From Actinomycetes bacterium (lineage in GTDB: Bacteria; Actinomycetota; Acidimicrobiia; Acidimicrobiales; RAAP-2): DNA of 52,398 nt. The notes under the pieces are model-generated. The model was not told where the DNA came from, did no database searches, and saw nothing but the letters and a program-made list of their open reading frames with translations. Both the position numbers and the translations under genes were made by a program. The stretch spans positions 1 to 52,398 of the forward strand of contig JAJZBK010000020.1 in NCBI GenBank assembly GCA_021798955.1, given 5' to 3'. Positions 42,455-51,856 of this stretch are shown here, piece by piece (positions within the stretch are counted from its first letter, which is position 1; the number at the start of each line of letters is the position of its first letter).

Positions 42455-42796
42455 TCAGAAGCTCAGCACCGTGTAGCCCATGCGGTGGAACTCCTCGACC
42501 TCCGCTCCGGCAGCGAGCAGCTCGATGGGGCGTGCGCCGATCTGTTCCCCGACCCCGTACTGCTCCACGTTGGCCGTGCACGCCTTGGGCAGCACGCCCG
42601 CCTCGCGCAGTGCCTGCAGCTGCTCGTCCACGGCACCGCTGGCCGCCAACCTCACGCCGGGCCCGAAGAAGAGCACCCGGACGTCGGCGCCCCGGTTGGC
42701 CTTCATGCGGCTCGCCATGACGAGGCCGGGTACCGCGCGGGCTGGGTCGTCACTCAAGACCAGAAAGGCAACTTTGGCTGGCGCGTCTTCGAGCAT
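42455..42796 (-). CDS. DsrE/DsrF-like (sulfur relay-type) family protein
   Basis: The 113-residue protein has KVAFLVLSDDPARAVPGLVM, RVLFFGPGVRLAA and ELLAAGAEVEEFHRMGYTVL, a DsrE-fold pattern. A Cys (PKACTAN) is near the place where related proteins carry their sulfur-accepting Cys. DsrE-like proteins often move persulfide sulfur or have unknown roles. The ATG at 42796 follows ggaggatgc. It stands alone, convergent with the crotonase gene. Confidence 0.78.
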   Translation of the reverse strand: MLEDAPAKVAFLVLSDDPARAVPGLVMASRMKANRGADVRVLFFGPGVRLAASGAVDEQLQALREAGVLPKACTANVEQYGVGEQIGARPIELLAAGAEVEEFHRMGYTVLSF

Positions 42797-42946
42797 GCTG
42801 CATCCTCCAGGTGGCAACGACGTTCGTGCCTCTCCATCAGCCTGCCACGGTGGCCAGGTCACCCGTAGGCGGCGCGGGCCGTCCAACCAGCGCGTCGGAC
42901 CGGCGTGCCGCGCCGAGGGTGGCGTCGGTGTGGCACGATGGCAGCG

Positions 42947-43330
<384 letters not shown>

Positions 43331-43356
43331 CACCGCTGTCGCGCAAACATGGTCTC

Positions 43357-43362
43357 TATACT
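43357..43362 (+). promoter_or_regulatory. -10 box TATACT of a leaderless gene
   Basis: TATACT is followed by gcgacg and the ATG at 43369, the best consensus match of the leaderless set. Confidence 0.7.
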
Positions 43363-43368
43363 GCGACG

Positions 43369-44025
43369 ATGGCACGCGAGGGGAGCTCGAACGGCGCGAC
43401 GTCGTCCGCTCGGGCCCGCCGTGCCACCGGTGGCGGAAGGCGGAGCGGATCCGAGGAGCGTCCCCGGCTGTCCCGGGGCGAGCAGACCAAGGTGTCCATC
43501 GCCGAGGCCATGATCACCGTCATCGAAGGTGGCAATCCGAAGCCCACCGCCCAGCAGGTCGCAGACCAGGCCGGCGTCTCGCTCCGTCTCGTCTTCCACC
43601 ACTTCGAAGACCTCGAGTCGGTGTTCACCGTGGCTGCTGCCGTCCAGCAGGAACGGCACTGGGCCCGCCTCGGGAGCGTCCCCCCCGACAGGCCGATCGA
43701 CGCCCGCATCGCGGCGACATGCCGCAGGCGGCGACGCCTCTTCGAGGCGATCACCCCGGTTCGCCACGCCGCCGTGCTCCGCTCGCCAAGGTCGACGACG
43801 GTCAGCGCCCTCCTCGCCGAGGGCCGCCGACAGCTGCGGGCTGAGCTCGCGGCCACCTTCGCACCCGAGCTCGACCGCCTCGGCGCCCAACGCTCCATCG
43901 TCCTCGACGCCATCGACCTGGCAGCCAGTTGGGAGAATTGGTTCATCCTCCGCGCCCGTGACGGCCGGTCGGCGGCGACCGCCGAACGGGTCGCCCGCCA
44001 CTCGCTCAACGCGCTGCTTGCGTGA
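43369..44025 (+). CDS. TetR-family transcriptional regulator
   Basis: The 218-residue protein has the TetR helix-turn-helix PTAQQVADQAGVSLRLVFHH followed by FEDLESVFTVA, preceded by a basic disordered stretch. The C-terminal half is a helical ligand-binding domain of usual size. The ATG is fixed by TATACT six bases upstream. Its stop abuts the stop of the convergent phosphatase gene. No divergent target gene is present, so its regulon is unknown. Confidence 0.85.
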   Translation: MAREGSSNGATSSARARRATGGGRRSGSEERPRLSRGEQTKVSIAEAMITVIEGGNPKPTAQQVADQAGVSLRLVFHHFEDLESVFTVAAAVQQERHWARLGSVPPDRPIDARIAATCRRRRRLFEAITPVRHAAVLRSPRSTTVSALLAEGRRQLRAELAATFAPELDRLGAQRSIVLDAIDLAASWENWFILRARDGRSAATAERVARHSLNALLA

Positions 44026-44730
44026 TTACTTCACCGGCCGACGTGCTGACCAGCCCGGGGCCCCCTGGTCGGTCGAACGGACGGGGCTCGGGTCGGCTGG
44101 ACGGACGGGGCTCGGGTCGGCTGCGGCGGCACGCCAGGGTGTCACGTTGAAGGCATGGAGCACCGGTCCGTGGGACGACCAGCCGATGCGGGTCACCGAA
44201 GCGGTGGCGAGGTGCATTCGCCATGCTGCGTCGTCGGGCAGGCCGAGCGCCCAGCACACTGCCGCCTTGACCGGCGAGACATGCGTCACGACCACGACGT
44301 CTGCGTCCCCGCGTGCCCCTTCGACCGTGCTGGCGAACAGCTCCGTCAGGGACGCCCGTACCCGGATGCCGACCTCGGCGAGGCTCTCCCCATCCCCGGG
44401 GCGGAAGTGGGAGTCGGTGCGCAAACGCCGCCAGGTGTCCTCCGGTACTGCCGTGAGCTCGCAGCCGTCGAGCGCGCCGAAGTCGGCCTCGATCCACCGT
44501 TCGTCGACGACGAGGTCATCGACGGGATGGCCAGTAGCTAGGGCGATGGCCTCGGCAGTCGCCCGAGCCCGGGCGAGCGGGCTCGTGACGATGCGAGCGG
44601 GAGCGGCGAGCGCCTTCCCGACGGCTTCGGCCTGACGCCGTCCCCGCTCCGTGAGCGGCGCGTCGAGCCGTCCGAGCAATCGCCCCTCGGCGTTGCCTGT
44701 CGACTCCCCGTGACGCACGAGCACGAGCAC
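44026..44730 (-). CDS. histidine phosphatase (phosphoglycerate mutase-like) family protein
   Basis: The 234-residue protein starts MLVLVRHGESTGNAEGRLLG with the phospho-accepting His in the RHG motif, then TSPLARARATAEA, ERWIEADFGALDG and VVTHVSPVKAAVCWAL with the second His. It may act on a small phosphate ester; the substrate is unknown. The Pro/Ser/Arg tail includes a 24-bp repeat (44079-44122). It starts 13 bp after the zinc-ribbon gene, so it is probably the last gene of that operon. Confidence 0.88.
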   Translation of the reverse strand: MLVLVRHGESTGNAEGRLLGRLDAPLTERGRRQAEAVGKALAAPARIVTSPLARARATAEAIALATGHPVDDLVVDERWIEADFGALDGCELTAVPEDTWRRLRTDSHFRPGDGESLAEVGIRVRASLTELFASTVEGARGDADVVVVTHVSPVKAAVCWALGLPDDAAWRMHLATASVTRIGWSSHGPVLHAFNVTPWRAAAADPSPVRPADPSPVRSTDQGAPGWSARRPVK

Positions 44731-44743
44731 GCTGCCAGGCGCC

Positions 44744-45463
44744 TCAGTGGACCAACAGCCGTCCGCACTGCTCGCAGGTGACCAGCTCGGTCACCGGCAG
44801 GCGGCGGATGCGCTCGGCTTCCATGGAGGGCAGCGTCAGGTGGCAGCCCTCGCAGCGGTCACCGACCAGCCGGGCGACACCCACGCCGCCCAAGTGGTCC
44901 CGCAGCTGTTCGTAGCGGGCGAGCAATGCCTCGGGGACCGCGGCGGCCGCCACCTGGCGGGCCACACGAGCCGCGGCGATCGACTCGTCGATCTCGGCGG
45001 TGGCAACGGCAACAGCGGCCCGCAGGCGCTCACCCTCGTCAGCCAGCTCGGCGTCGGCCCCACGCACCTCCTCGAGCTCGCTCTCGAGCGGTTCCTGTGC
45101 CTCGAGGAGCACCAGCGCGTCAGCCTCGAGCCCGGCCTGTCGCTCGGCAAGGTGACCGACCTCCGCGTCCAAGGCCTGCAGGTCGCGCGAGGCCGTGACG
45201 GCACCGCCCAGCATCCGCCGCTCCAGCTCGTGACGACGGGCGGCAGCCATGGCGATCTGCTCGTCGAGCTCGAGCTGGCGACCGGCCAGGAGGTCGATCT
45301 CGCCCTGCAGCTCGTCGATGCGGGCCCCGAGGGCGGCGCGTCGGGCGGCAAGCTCCTCGAGGGCGGCGTGCTCGGGGAGCGTGCGTTGGCGGTGGAGAAG
45401 CTGGTTGATGTGGGTGTCGTGCTCCTGTACCGCGAGCAGGGCGTCGAAGGGACCCGCCGTCAC
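44744..45463 (-). CDS. zinc-ribbon coiled-coil protein (C4-type, CT398/DUF164-like)
   Basis: The 239-residue protein is mostly a long coiled coil (LAARRAALGARIDELQGEID, ALDAEVGHLAERQAGLEADA) ending in a zinc ribbon: CEGCHLTLP and CEQCGRLLVH. These proteins are widespread in actinobacteria and their role is not well defined. The GTG at 45463 follows gaggagcggtc and overlaps the Nudix stop (GTGA). Often such genes sit beside RNase H or phosphatase genes; here a histidine phosphatase follows. Confidence 0.87.
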   Translation of the reverse strand: MTAGPFDALLAVQEHDTHINQLLHRQRTLPEHAALEELAARRAALGARIDELQGEIDLLAGRQLELDEQIAMAAARRHELERRMLGGAVTASRDLQALDAEVGHLAERQAGLEADALVLLEAQEPLESELEEVRGADAELADEGERLRAAVAVATAEIDESIAAARVARQVAAAAVPEALLARYEQLRDHLGGVGVARLVGDRCEGCHLTLPSMEAERIRRLPVTELVTCEQCGRLLVH

Positions 45464-46047
45464 GACCGCTCCTCGGCCCCGCCGGGCTCCGCTAGGCCAC
45501 CGAGCGCGCCTCCGGCTGCAGTCCGCCCAGCGCGGACCAGGCGCTCCGCCGCTCGCACGGCACCGATCAGGGCCTCGTCGGCCAGCGACCGTGCCTCCTC
45601 CCAGCCGAACCACGCCACGTCCGGGCTCTCCCCTGGCCCTGGGGCCGGGGGCAGGCCTGGCGCCACCAGCAGGTAGCGGAGGTCGAGGTGGACATGGCTG
45701 TCCGACGCCTCGTGGACGTCGAGGTGGACGAGGACCGGTTGGCCACCGGGGTGGGCGACCGGCAGTCCCGTCTCCTCGATGCACTCCCGCACGACGGCGT
45801 CTTCGGGGGTCTCGCCCGGCTCGATGTGTCCACCCGGCTGCATCCAACGTCCCAGACGGCGGTGACGGTGCAGCAGCACACCCGGCGGCCCGACCACGAT
45901 GCCCGACGCGGTCACGTGCGTCAGGTCCGCCGCCGCGTCGAAGGGACGCGGGAGCCGGTCGAGCGCCGCCAGGATGTGCCGGCGTGCCGCTTCCTCACGT
46001 TCGTCACCAGGGTGGTGGCCGGCGACGGCCGCTTGGACCCTCCCCAC
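45460..46047 (-). CDS. Nudix hydrolase
   Basis: The core contains the Nudix box GGHIEPGETPEDAVVRECIE followed by ETG, after VTASGIVVGPPGVLLHRHRR. It hydrolyses a nucleoside diphosphate linked to another moiety; the substrate is unknown. The start is uncertain. The GTG at 46047 has a purine-rich ggtgggga upstream, while GTGs at 46062 and 46071 are also in frame. The stop overlaps the zinc-ribbon gene. WhiB is the next gene upstream. Confidence 0.85.
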   Translation of the reverse strand: MGRVQAAVAGHHPGDEREEAARRHILAALDRLPRPFDAAADLTHVTASGIVVGPPGVLLHRHRRLGRWMQPGGHIEPGETPEDAVVRECIEETGLPVAHPGGQPVLVHLDVHEASDSHVHLDLRYLLVAPGLPPAPGPGESPDVAWFGWEEARSLADEALIGAVRAAERLVRAGRTAAGGALGGLAEPGGAEERS

Positions 46048-46139
46048 GTCGACCGTCCCCACCTCACGCACCGGTGCTGCCGTTGGTGCCGGCAGCCGCC
46101 CGGCTTCGGACCCGAGCGGCTCGTCCACGGACTGGGGGC

Positions 46140-46370
46140 TCAGGCCGACTTGCGTCGCTGGCGGTGGATCCGTCGCCGCTCGCGCTCGGTAGCACCACCC
46201 CAAATACCCTCTCGCTCCCGGTTGGTCAACGCGTGCTCGAGGCAGGCCTCGCGCACCACGCACTCGGAGCAGATGGCCTTTGCCTCGTCGGCCTCCTCGT
46301 CGGAGACCGGGTAGAACACGTCTGGGTCGATGCCCCGGCAGGCTGCGTGCTTGCGCCAGGTGGCACTCAT
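46140..46370 (-). CDS. WhiB-family iron-sulfur transcriptional regulator
   Basis: The 76-residue protein has the four cluster-binding cysteines (C11, C34, C37, C43 in HAACRG and ICSECVVREAC), the GIWGG turn and a basic end (RERRRIHRQRRKSA). WhiB proteins bind a [4Fe-4S] cluster and the primary sigma factor and are restricted to actinobacteria and their phages. The ATG at 46370 is preferred (ggaag upstream). A promoter about 100 bases upstream gives a leader, unlike most genes here. Confidence 0.93.
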   Translation of the reverse strand: MSATWRKHAACRGIDPDVFYPVSDEEADEAKAICSECVVREACLEHALTNREREGIWGGATERERRRIHRQRRKSA

Positions 46371-46476
46371 GGGAACGTCACTTCCTAGAGGGATCGGGTT
46401 GTCTGGGACCTCGACCATCCCGGACACTGCTGAGCAGGCAACACGCGACCAGAGGTCCGGCACGGGCGGAGACGAC

Positions 46477-46506
46477 AGTATGTACCAGCCGGTGCCACGC
46501 TGTCCA
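46477..46506 (-). promoter_or_regulatory. whiB promoter (TGGACA - 18 bp - CATACT)
   Basis: On the minus strand TGGACA (46501-46506) and CATACT (46477-46482) are spaced 18 bp. Transcription would start near 46470, about 100 nt before the ATG. Confidence 0.6.
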
Positions 46507-46567
46507 CACTCGATCCGCGTCCCGAGCAGCTCGGCTCGGTGGGAAGCGTCACCCGCCCTACGGGCGC

Positions 46568-46861
46568 TCAGCCGACGACCAGATGACCGAAGACGGTGCA
46601 GAGACCGAGCGCTTCGAGCACCACGAACGTGCCCACTAGACCGACGACGACGGCACGCTGCCACCGCCTCCGCTGCCGCGCTCCGGGCACGGGGGCTGAC
46701 GCGTACCACGCCGGCAGCGCGCCCGTAGGCCAACCGAGCACCTCGGCCACGGGACGTGCGTCGTCTGCGATGGGGAGGTTCGGGTCGGCCGCCAGTGCCA
46801 GCTCGCTCAGCTCGGCGTCATCTGGTACCTCCGAGCCCACCGAAGCGACCTCAGGTGCCAC
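46568..46861 (-). CDS. small single-pass membrane protein, unknown function
   Basis: The 97-residue product has an acidic N-terminal half (DDAELSELALAADPNLPIAD), then RQRRRWQ and one hydrophobic helix (AVVVGLVGTFVVLEALGLCT) near the C-terminus. The GTG lies four bases after the stop of the displaced CAP-domain fragment, so before the insertion it was the second gene of that operon. The insertion sequence may now cut off its transcription. No family is recognised. Confidence 0.55.
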   Translation of the reverse strand: MAPEVASVGSEVPDDAELSELALAADPNLPIADDARPVAEVLGWPTGALPAWYASAPVPGARQRRRWQRAVVVGLVGTFVVLEALGLCTVFGHLVVG

Positions 46862-46865
46862 CTGC

Positions 46866-47020
46866 TCACCCTGCCCCGGCGGCGACCGCCTGGGCCCAGG
46901 TGTAGACGAGCGGGGGAAGCGGTCCCGACGCCAGCACCGTCAGCTCCGTCAGGGACGCCCAGCCCCCGTGGTTCGGCCCGGTGTCCTCGGCAGCTCCCAT
47001 CACCAACGTCCCACCGTAGC
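46866..47020 (-). pseudogene. 3' fragment of the interrupted propeller/CAP-domain gene
   Basis: After one copy of the target duplication, the frame reads TLVMGAAEDTGPNHGGWASL and on to WAQAVAAGAG and a stop at 46866. It continues exactly in frame from the N-terminal part at 48949. The two parts total 1529 + 145 = 1674 nt (558 codons, one duplication copy removed). It is the C-terminal end of a CAP/SCP domain displaced by the insertion. Confidence 0.9.
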
Positions 47021-48948
47021 CAGGGCCAATCGCAAAGTCCGGTCAGAGTTTGAGGATGGCGAGGAGCGCGGTGAGGCTCCAGGCGCACATTCGTAGTGCG
47101 GCGGCAATGTTGGTCGCGCCGCTGATCCGGAGGAGGCCGATCGCGGTGTTCCGCAGCGTCGCCATCACCCGTGGAGCGTTCCCGGTCCTGATGGTCGACG
47201 CGTCCTCCCGGTAGACCACGTCTCGCACCCAGTGCAGCCGGTTCTCGATCCCCCAGTGCGATCTGGCCAGGTCGCCGAGCGCCTGTGCTCCTGCTCGTTC
47301 TGCCGGCAGGCTCGTGATGTACCAGGCAACGGTGATCGTGCCCTCGTTCCTCAGGTCCGCACGGTCGCGGGTGACGCGGACGACCTGTGCCGCGTGCGGG
47401 AAGAGGCCCGGATCCACGGGGGCGACCGCCGCGTAGCGGGTCTCGATGCGCCCATGGCCCCGGTTCGTCGTCACGTGCTCCGCGCTGAACGCGGTTTCGG
47501 GAATCGCCTCGAGTGCCGCGAGGAGCGCGGGTTGGTTCTCCTTCACGCCGAAGAGGTAGTGGCCGCGGTGGTCCGCGACGATCGCTGTTGCGTGGTCACG
47601 CTGGCAGTGGAGTGCGTCCGCGGTGACGACCTTGCCGTCGAGGTCCCCGAGCCGAGCGAGCAGCGGGCGCATCGAGTTCAGCTCGCAGGTGGACCCGTCA
47701 TCGCCGACCTGGGTCTGGCCGATGACCGCGCCGGTGTGGTGCAGCATGCCGGAGAACAGCTTCACCTGGTCCGGCTCGACGCACCCCGATCCCCGCAGCC
47801 ACTTGCCGTCTACCGCGATCCCCACCAGCGGGTCTGCCACCTCGATGTCGGTGCCCGGTGCGGTCCCGGTCCGCTTCTTCGGTGCGACAACGCCGTGGTC
47901 GGCCAGCCACCCGCCGACGATCCGGTCGAGGCGGTCCGCGTCCAGACCCGACAGGCACCGGCCGATGGTGTCTGGAGAGGGTGGGACGAAGGAGCGTCTG
48001 CGCTCGTTCCACCGGCACCCGAGCTTCTGGAGGACGTCCTGGGGGAGATGGGTCGCGAACTGGCCGATCGCGTCGAAGCTGGAGGCACCCGCGAGCACCG
48101 ACGCGGTCGCGACCGCGACGACGGACTCGATGGGATGGCGGATGCCCCGTGCGCTGCGGTGATCAGGCAGGCCGTCCCGCAGCCGCCGGAGCAGGCCCGT
48201 GTCCGAATCGAAGTCGAGGGTGTCGAGATCGTTGATGAGTCTGGCTCCTCCGTGCGTCACCGACAGTGCAGGGTGGTCGAAGCTGGTGGTCAACAGCGAT
48301 GTCGCATCACGACGGAGGGTCCGCACCCACACCGACTTCACCTTGCCGTGGTAGACGTACTCGCCGTTGGAGCGGCCCCAGCCCGCGGTCTCCCCCAACA
48401 ACTGGAAGTTCGCGGCGCGATAGCAGCCGCCATCGTGGCGGGACGGGTCGGTGAAGGTCTCCGCGACCAACGCGGGATAGCCCCAGGACTCCGCGTAGTC
48501 GCCGCTCAAGCGGCGGAGCGAGCGGCTGAGCACCGCGGACGCGAGGTTCGCAACCCGAGCGTCCGGCAGGACGCAGAACCTCTGGTTGTTCACGACGTGA
48601 CGGAGACGCCGGCGTTGCTGCTCACGGGACCAGCCGATGAACCGGTCCCGTGCACCGACCCGGAAGGCCGGCGATCCCCAGCCGATCAGTGCGACCCACG
48701 CTCCGTCGATCATCGCGACCTGGCGGACCGTCGCGCCGAAGAGGCCACGTCCGAGCCAGTGATGCTCGTCGAGGAGATCGTCGAAGACGGCGAACTCCGA
48801 AGGAACGCACCGGCGGACGACCAGGCCGTCACTGCGCTCGAAGCGGTCCTTCACGTCGCAGTGGCTACCACCCGACCGGGAGTGCGCGCCAATCCGCGGA
48901 CAACACCCCAGCTCACGGCCCCAGTGCTCACACTTTGCGGGAGCCCTG
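47021..48948 (-). mobile_element. intact insertion sequence, ISAs1-type, 1,928 bp, with 10-bp target duplication
   Basis: The outer ends are imperfect inverted repeats: CAGGGCCAATCGCAAAGT at 47021 and, on the other strand, CAGGGCTCCCGCAAAGT ending at 48948. The element is flanked by direct repeats ccaccgtagc at 47011-47020 and 48949-48958. It has one gene, transcribed on the minus strand. The perfect duplication and exact reading-frame restoration on removal suggest a recent insertion. Confidence 0.95.
47043..48854 (-). CDS. DUF4338 (DruA-like) - ISAs1 transposase fusion
   Basis: The 603-residue product has an N-terminal DUF4338 domain (residues ~10-190: [67 protein letters not shown]), the family of the Druantia protein DruA. 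An ISAs1/H-repeat transposase follows (~230-600), with a helper region ([14 protein letters not shown]) and DDE residues in [25 protein letters not shown] and [19 protein letters not shown]. The assumed start is the GTG at 48854; ribosome site is poor. Upstream the frame is open into the interrupted host gene, so a hybrid chain could be made. DUF4338 may help choose targets or protect the element; that is inference. Confidence 0.9.
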   Translation of the reverse strand: MKDRFERSDGLVVRRCVPSEFAVFDDLLDEHHWLGRGLFGATVRQVAMIDGAWVALIGWGSPAFRVGARDRFIGWSREQQRRRLRHVVNNQRFCVLPDARVANLASAVLSRSLRRLSGDYAESWGYPALVAETFTDPSRHDGGCYRAANFQLLGETAGWGRSNGEYVYHGKVKSVWVRTLRRDATSLLTTSFDHPALSVTHGGARLINDLDTLDFDSDTGLLRRLRDGLPDHRSARGIRHPIESVVAVATASVLAGASSFDAIGQFATHLPQDVLQKLGCRWNERRRSFVPPSPDTIGRCLSGLDADRLDRIVGGWLADHGVVAPKKRTGTAPGTDIEVADPLVGIAVDGKWLRGSGCVEPDQVKLFSGMLHHTGAVIGQTQVGDDGSTCELNSMRPLLARLGDLDGKVVTADALHCQRDHATAIVADHRGHYLFGVKENQPALLAALEAIPETAFSAEHVTTNRGHGRIETRYAAVAPVDPGLFPHAAQVVRVTRDRADLRNEGTITVAWYITSLPAERAGAQALGDLARSHWGIENRLHWVRDVVYREDASTIRTGNAPRVMATLRNTAIGLLRISGATNIAAALRMCAWSLTALLAILKL

Positions 48949-50477
48949 CCACCGTAGCTGGCTTGGTCGCCGGCGAGGCCGAGCTCGTTATCACGGTGTC
49001 CCCAGCAACCCGCCGGGCTGGCCGGGGAACAGTCGAGGTTGCTGCTCCCCAACCCGTCGTCGTAGAGCCAGTAGTAGCTCGCACCCAGCGCGTTGGCGTT
49101 CTCCGCCCAGTTGCCGCCCCAGGCGATCACCGACATCCCCGGGGGCGCTGGCGCCGGCGACGGGTCGGCGTTGACCGCCGCCGCCGCAGCGGCGTCACTG
49201 TCCAAGGTGGCGTCCAGCCCGACGAACGGCGGCAGGCCCCGGTCGACCCGTTCGACGTCTGTGACCACGAAGAGCTGCTCGGCCGGGGAGAGCGCGGCGA
49301 AGTCCGTCGGGAGCTGAAGGGGACCGATCCCTTCGGCGGCACGTGCCGCGTTGGTTGCCTCGACCTCCTGGTTGGCACAGGCGTCACTTGCGGCATCTTG
49401 GTAGCAGGCGTCGAGGAAGTTCGGGTCGGGCGAGAGATCGACCGTCGGGTTAGCGGGCGGGACGATACCTGGCGAGGGAGGCGCGGCACCGCCCATCGAG
49501 CCGTAGAACTGGGCATCCCCGAAGGAGAAGATGCCGCCGTCTGCGGCCACCTCCCAGTAACCGCCCCCACCGGGGACGGTCGCCATGCCGACGATGGGGG
49601 CGTTCAGGGGGTGCCCACCCATCGAGCCGTAGAAGCGGGCATCGCCGAAGGAGAAGATCCCGCCGTCACTGGCCACCTCCCAGTAGCCCCTTCCATCGGG
49701 GCTGGCCGCCATGCCGACGATGGGCTTGTTCAGGGGGTGGCCCCCCATCGAGCCGTAGAACTGGGCATCCCCGAAGGAGAAGATCCCTCCGTCAGAAGCC
49801 ACCTCCCAGTAGCCCCTTCCATCTGGGGTGGCTGCCATGCCGACGACCGGCTTGTTGAGTGGGTGACCGCCCATCGAGCCGTAGAACTGGGCATCCCCGA
49901 AGGAGAAGATGCCGCCGTCTGCGGCCACCTCCCAGTAGCCACCCCCACCCGGGGTGGCCGCCATAGCGACCACCGGCTTGTTCAGGGGGTGACCCCCCAT
50001 CGAGCCGTAGAACTGGGCATCCCCGAAAGAGAAGATGCCGCCGTCGGAGCCGAGCAGCCAGTACCCGGCTCCGTCAGGGGTGGCCGTCATGGCGATGACC
50101 GGACCGTTCAGCGGCAAGGTGGCTGCCGATCCGAAGTAGCCGGCGTCGCCGAAGGTGTGGACACCGCCCGAGGTGTCTGCGATCCAGTAACCCCGTCCGT
50201 CAGGGGTGACCGACAGATGGGTGGCGGTGGTGCCATAGGCGAGGTCGGTGCTCACCGGCACTGGTGCAGCGACTACCCGAGCGCCTCTCTCACCTGGTGC
50301 CGTGGCGGCAGAAGCGAGGTGCGCCGACGGAGCCACGGTGGCCGGTGCAACAACCGAGAGAACGACCACCGTGGCCCCGCCGGCCGCTGCCGCAGCTCGC
50401 CTCCACCGCCCCGGGGGGGAACGGTGCGACAGAGGCCCGAGGAGCTTCCGGTCATGGGTTGGCTGTCCCTTTCCCAT
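48949..50477 (-). pseudogene. 5' part of a secreted propeller/CAP-domain protein interrupted by the insertion sequence
   Basis: From the ATG at 50477 (aggagggg 11 bases upstream) the protein has a signal anchor ([20 protein letters not shown]), seven propeller-like repeats of about 42 residues ([38 protein letters not shown]), a Pro-rich linker and a CAP/SCP-like domain ([51 protein letters not shown]). It breaks after ASYGG. It was 557 residues when whole. It is probably a surface or secreted protein; CAP domains may bind lipids or act as enzymes. Confidence 0.9.
49494..50125 (-). repeat. 126-bp coding repeats of the propeller region, five near-identical copies
   Basis: The word catcgagccgtagaa recurs at 49494, 49620, 49746, 49872 and 49998, an exact 126-bp period. 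Two more diverged copies extend to about 50240. DNA identity is high, suggesting recent expansion or conversion. Confidence 0.92.
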
Positions 50478-50671
50478 GGCGGCGAGTGCCCCTCCTCGCA
50501 TGGCGGTCAACGTGTGCAGATGTCATCGGCACGAGGGCACGGCACCTTGAACCATCGATGACGAGCACTGGGGGCCCGAGCTCCGGCCCCAGCTCAGGGT
50601 CGACCTCGAGAGAGCGCCTCGGGGTCGACCTCGGGAGCCGGGAGCGCCTCGGCGCGTGTCCCGGTGAGCGG

Positions 50672-51694
50672 TCAGGCGCCAGGGACGACGCCGACCTGCT
50701 CGTAGACGCGCTGCGCGGCAGCCACGGCGTCGCTCCCCGGCCCGCCCGAGGTGGCCGGTTCGGGTCGGAACGGCACCCCGACAGCCTGAGCGAGCACGGC
50801 GCCAACCGAGAGCCGGAGCGCCTCGAGGTCGTAGCCCCCCTCGAGCACGTAGATGGTCCGGCCCGGGGCCGGTGCCATCTCGCCGACACGGGCCGCCAGG
50901 TCGGCGAAGTCGCCGGCGCTCCACTCGAGGTCGGCCAACGGGTCACGACGGTGGGCGTCGAACCCGGCGGAGACCAGCACCCAGTCCGGGCGGAACCGCT
51001 CGGCGGCCGGGACGAGGACCTCGTCGAAGGCGGCGAGTGCCACATCCCCGGTGGCTCCGCCCGGCACCGGCACGTTCACCGTCCCTCCCGGAGCCGACGG
51101 CCCGCCCGTCTCGACAGCCCTCCCGGTGCCCGGGTACAACGGCCACTGGTGGACGGACCCGTAGAGAACACGAGGGTCGTCCCAGAAGGCGTCCTGGGTG
51201 CCGTTGCCGTGGTGGACGTCCCAGTCCACCACCAGCACGCGCTGGCCATCGGCGGCGAGGGCGGCGGCGGCCACCGCCACGTTGTTCAGGAGGCAGAACC
51301 CCATCGCCTGGTCGCGGGTGGCGTGGTGGCCGGGCGGACGCGCCATGACGAAGGCGGCGTCACCCTCGCCACGACGAAGTGCCTCGACGGCGACCAACGA
51401 CGAACCGGCAGCCAGCAGCGCCGTGTCCCACGAGCCGGGCGAGGCCACCGTGTCGGGGTCGAGCAGGCCGCCGCCCGTCACGCAGAACGTTCGCAGGGCC
51501 TCGAGGTAGGACTCGCAGTGAACCCGCTGGAGCTCCTCGTCGGTGGCCGGTCGCGCCGGCAAGCGGACCACGGCGTCCGACAGGCCGGCCGCGTCGATGC
51601 CACCCAGCGCCGCTCCGAGCCGTGACGGCTGCTCGGGATGCTCCGGTCCGGTCAGGTGCCGGTCCTCCGACTCGTCCGACACGACCACCAGCAT
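50672..51694 (-). CDS. histone deacetylase-family (AcuC/acetylpolyamine amidohydrolase-like) protein
   Basis: The 340-residue protein has the zinc-hydrolase motifs ARPPGHHATRDQAMGFCLLN, VDWDVHHGNGTQDAF, LVSAGFDAHRRDPL and VLEGGYDLEAL. All metal ligands and the catalytic His pair are present. Bacterial members deacetylate proteins such as acetyl-CoA synthetase, or polyamines. The ATG at 51694 has TAGGCT six bases upstream, so it is leaderless. It is a single-gene unit. Confidence 0.92.
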   Translation of the reverse strand: MLVVVSDESEDRHLTGPEHPEQPSRLGAALGGIDAAGLSDAVVRLPARPATDEELQRVHCESYLEALRTFCVTGGGLLDPDTVASPGSWDTALLAAGSSLVAVEALRRGEGDAAFVMARPPGHHATRDQAMGFCLLNNVAVAAAALAADGQRVLVVDWDVHHGNGTQDAFWDDPRVLYGSVHQWPLYPGTGRAVETGGPSAPGGTVNVPVPGGATGDVALAAFDEVLVPAAERFRPDWVLVSAGFDAHRRDPLADLEWSAGDFADLAARVGEMAPAPGRTIYVLEGGYDLEALRLSVGAVLAQAVGVPFRPEPATSGGPGSDAVAAAQRVYEQVGVVPGA

Positions 51695-51700
51695 TCGATC

Positions 51701-51706
51701 AGCCTA
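51701..51706 (-). promoter_or_regulatory. -10 box TAGGCT of a leaderless gene
   Basis: On the minus strand TAGGCT is followed by gatcga and the ATG at 51694. Confidence 0.65.
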
Positions 51707-51856
51707 GGCCCGGCCGGAGCGCGCCGACTCCGGGTCTCCTCCGTGCCCGCTGCCGGCGCGGTCGGACAACCCGCAGCGAGACTCCCTGAGGGGGGTCCGA
51801 AGGCCGCCGACTGGCGCACTCGGGCTCACCGCCCGATCGCCGCCGCTCCTCGCCCA

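Noticed and set aside
46866..47006. Apparent 46-codon leaderless gene (TACGGT, six bases, TTG)
   Set aside because: It follows the leaderless rule by coincidence: TACGGT is part of the 10-bp target duplication, and the frame is the displaced 3' end of the CAP-domain gene.
47232..50561. Very long plus-strand open frame opposite the insertion sequence and CAP gene
   Set aside because: Its product has no recognisable domain. It is the shadow of real minus-strand genes in GC-rich DNA, and it crosses a recent insertion boundary.
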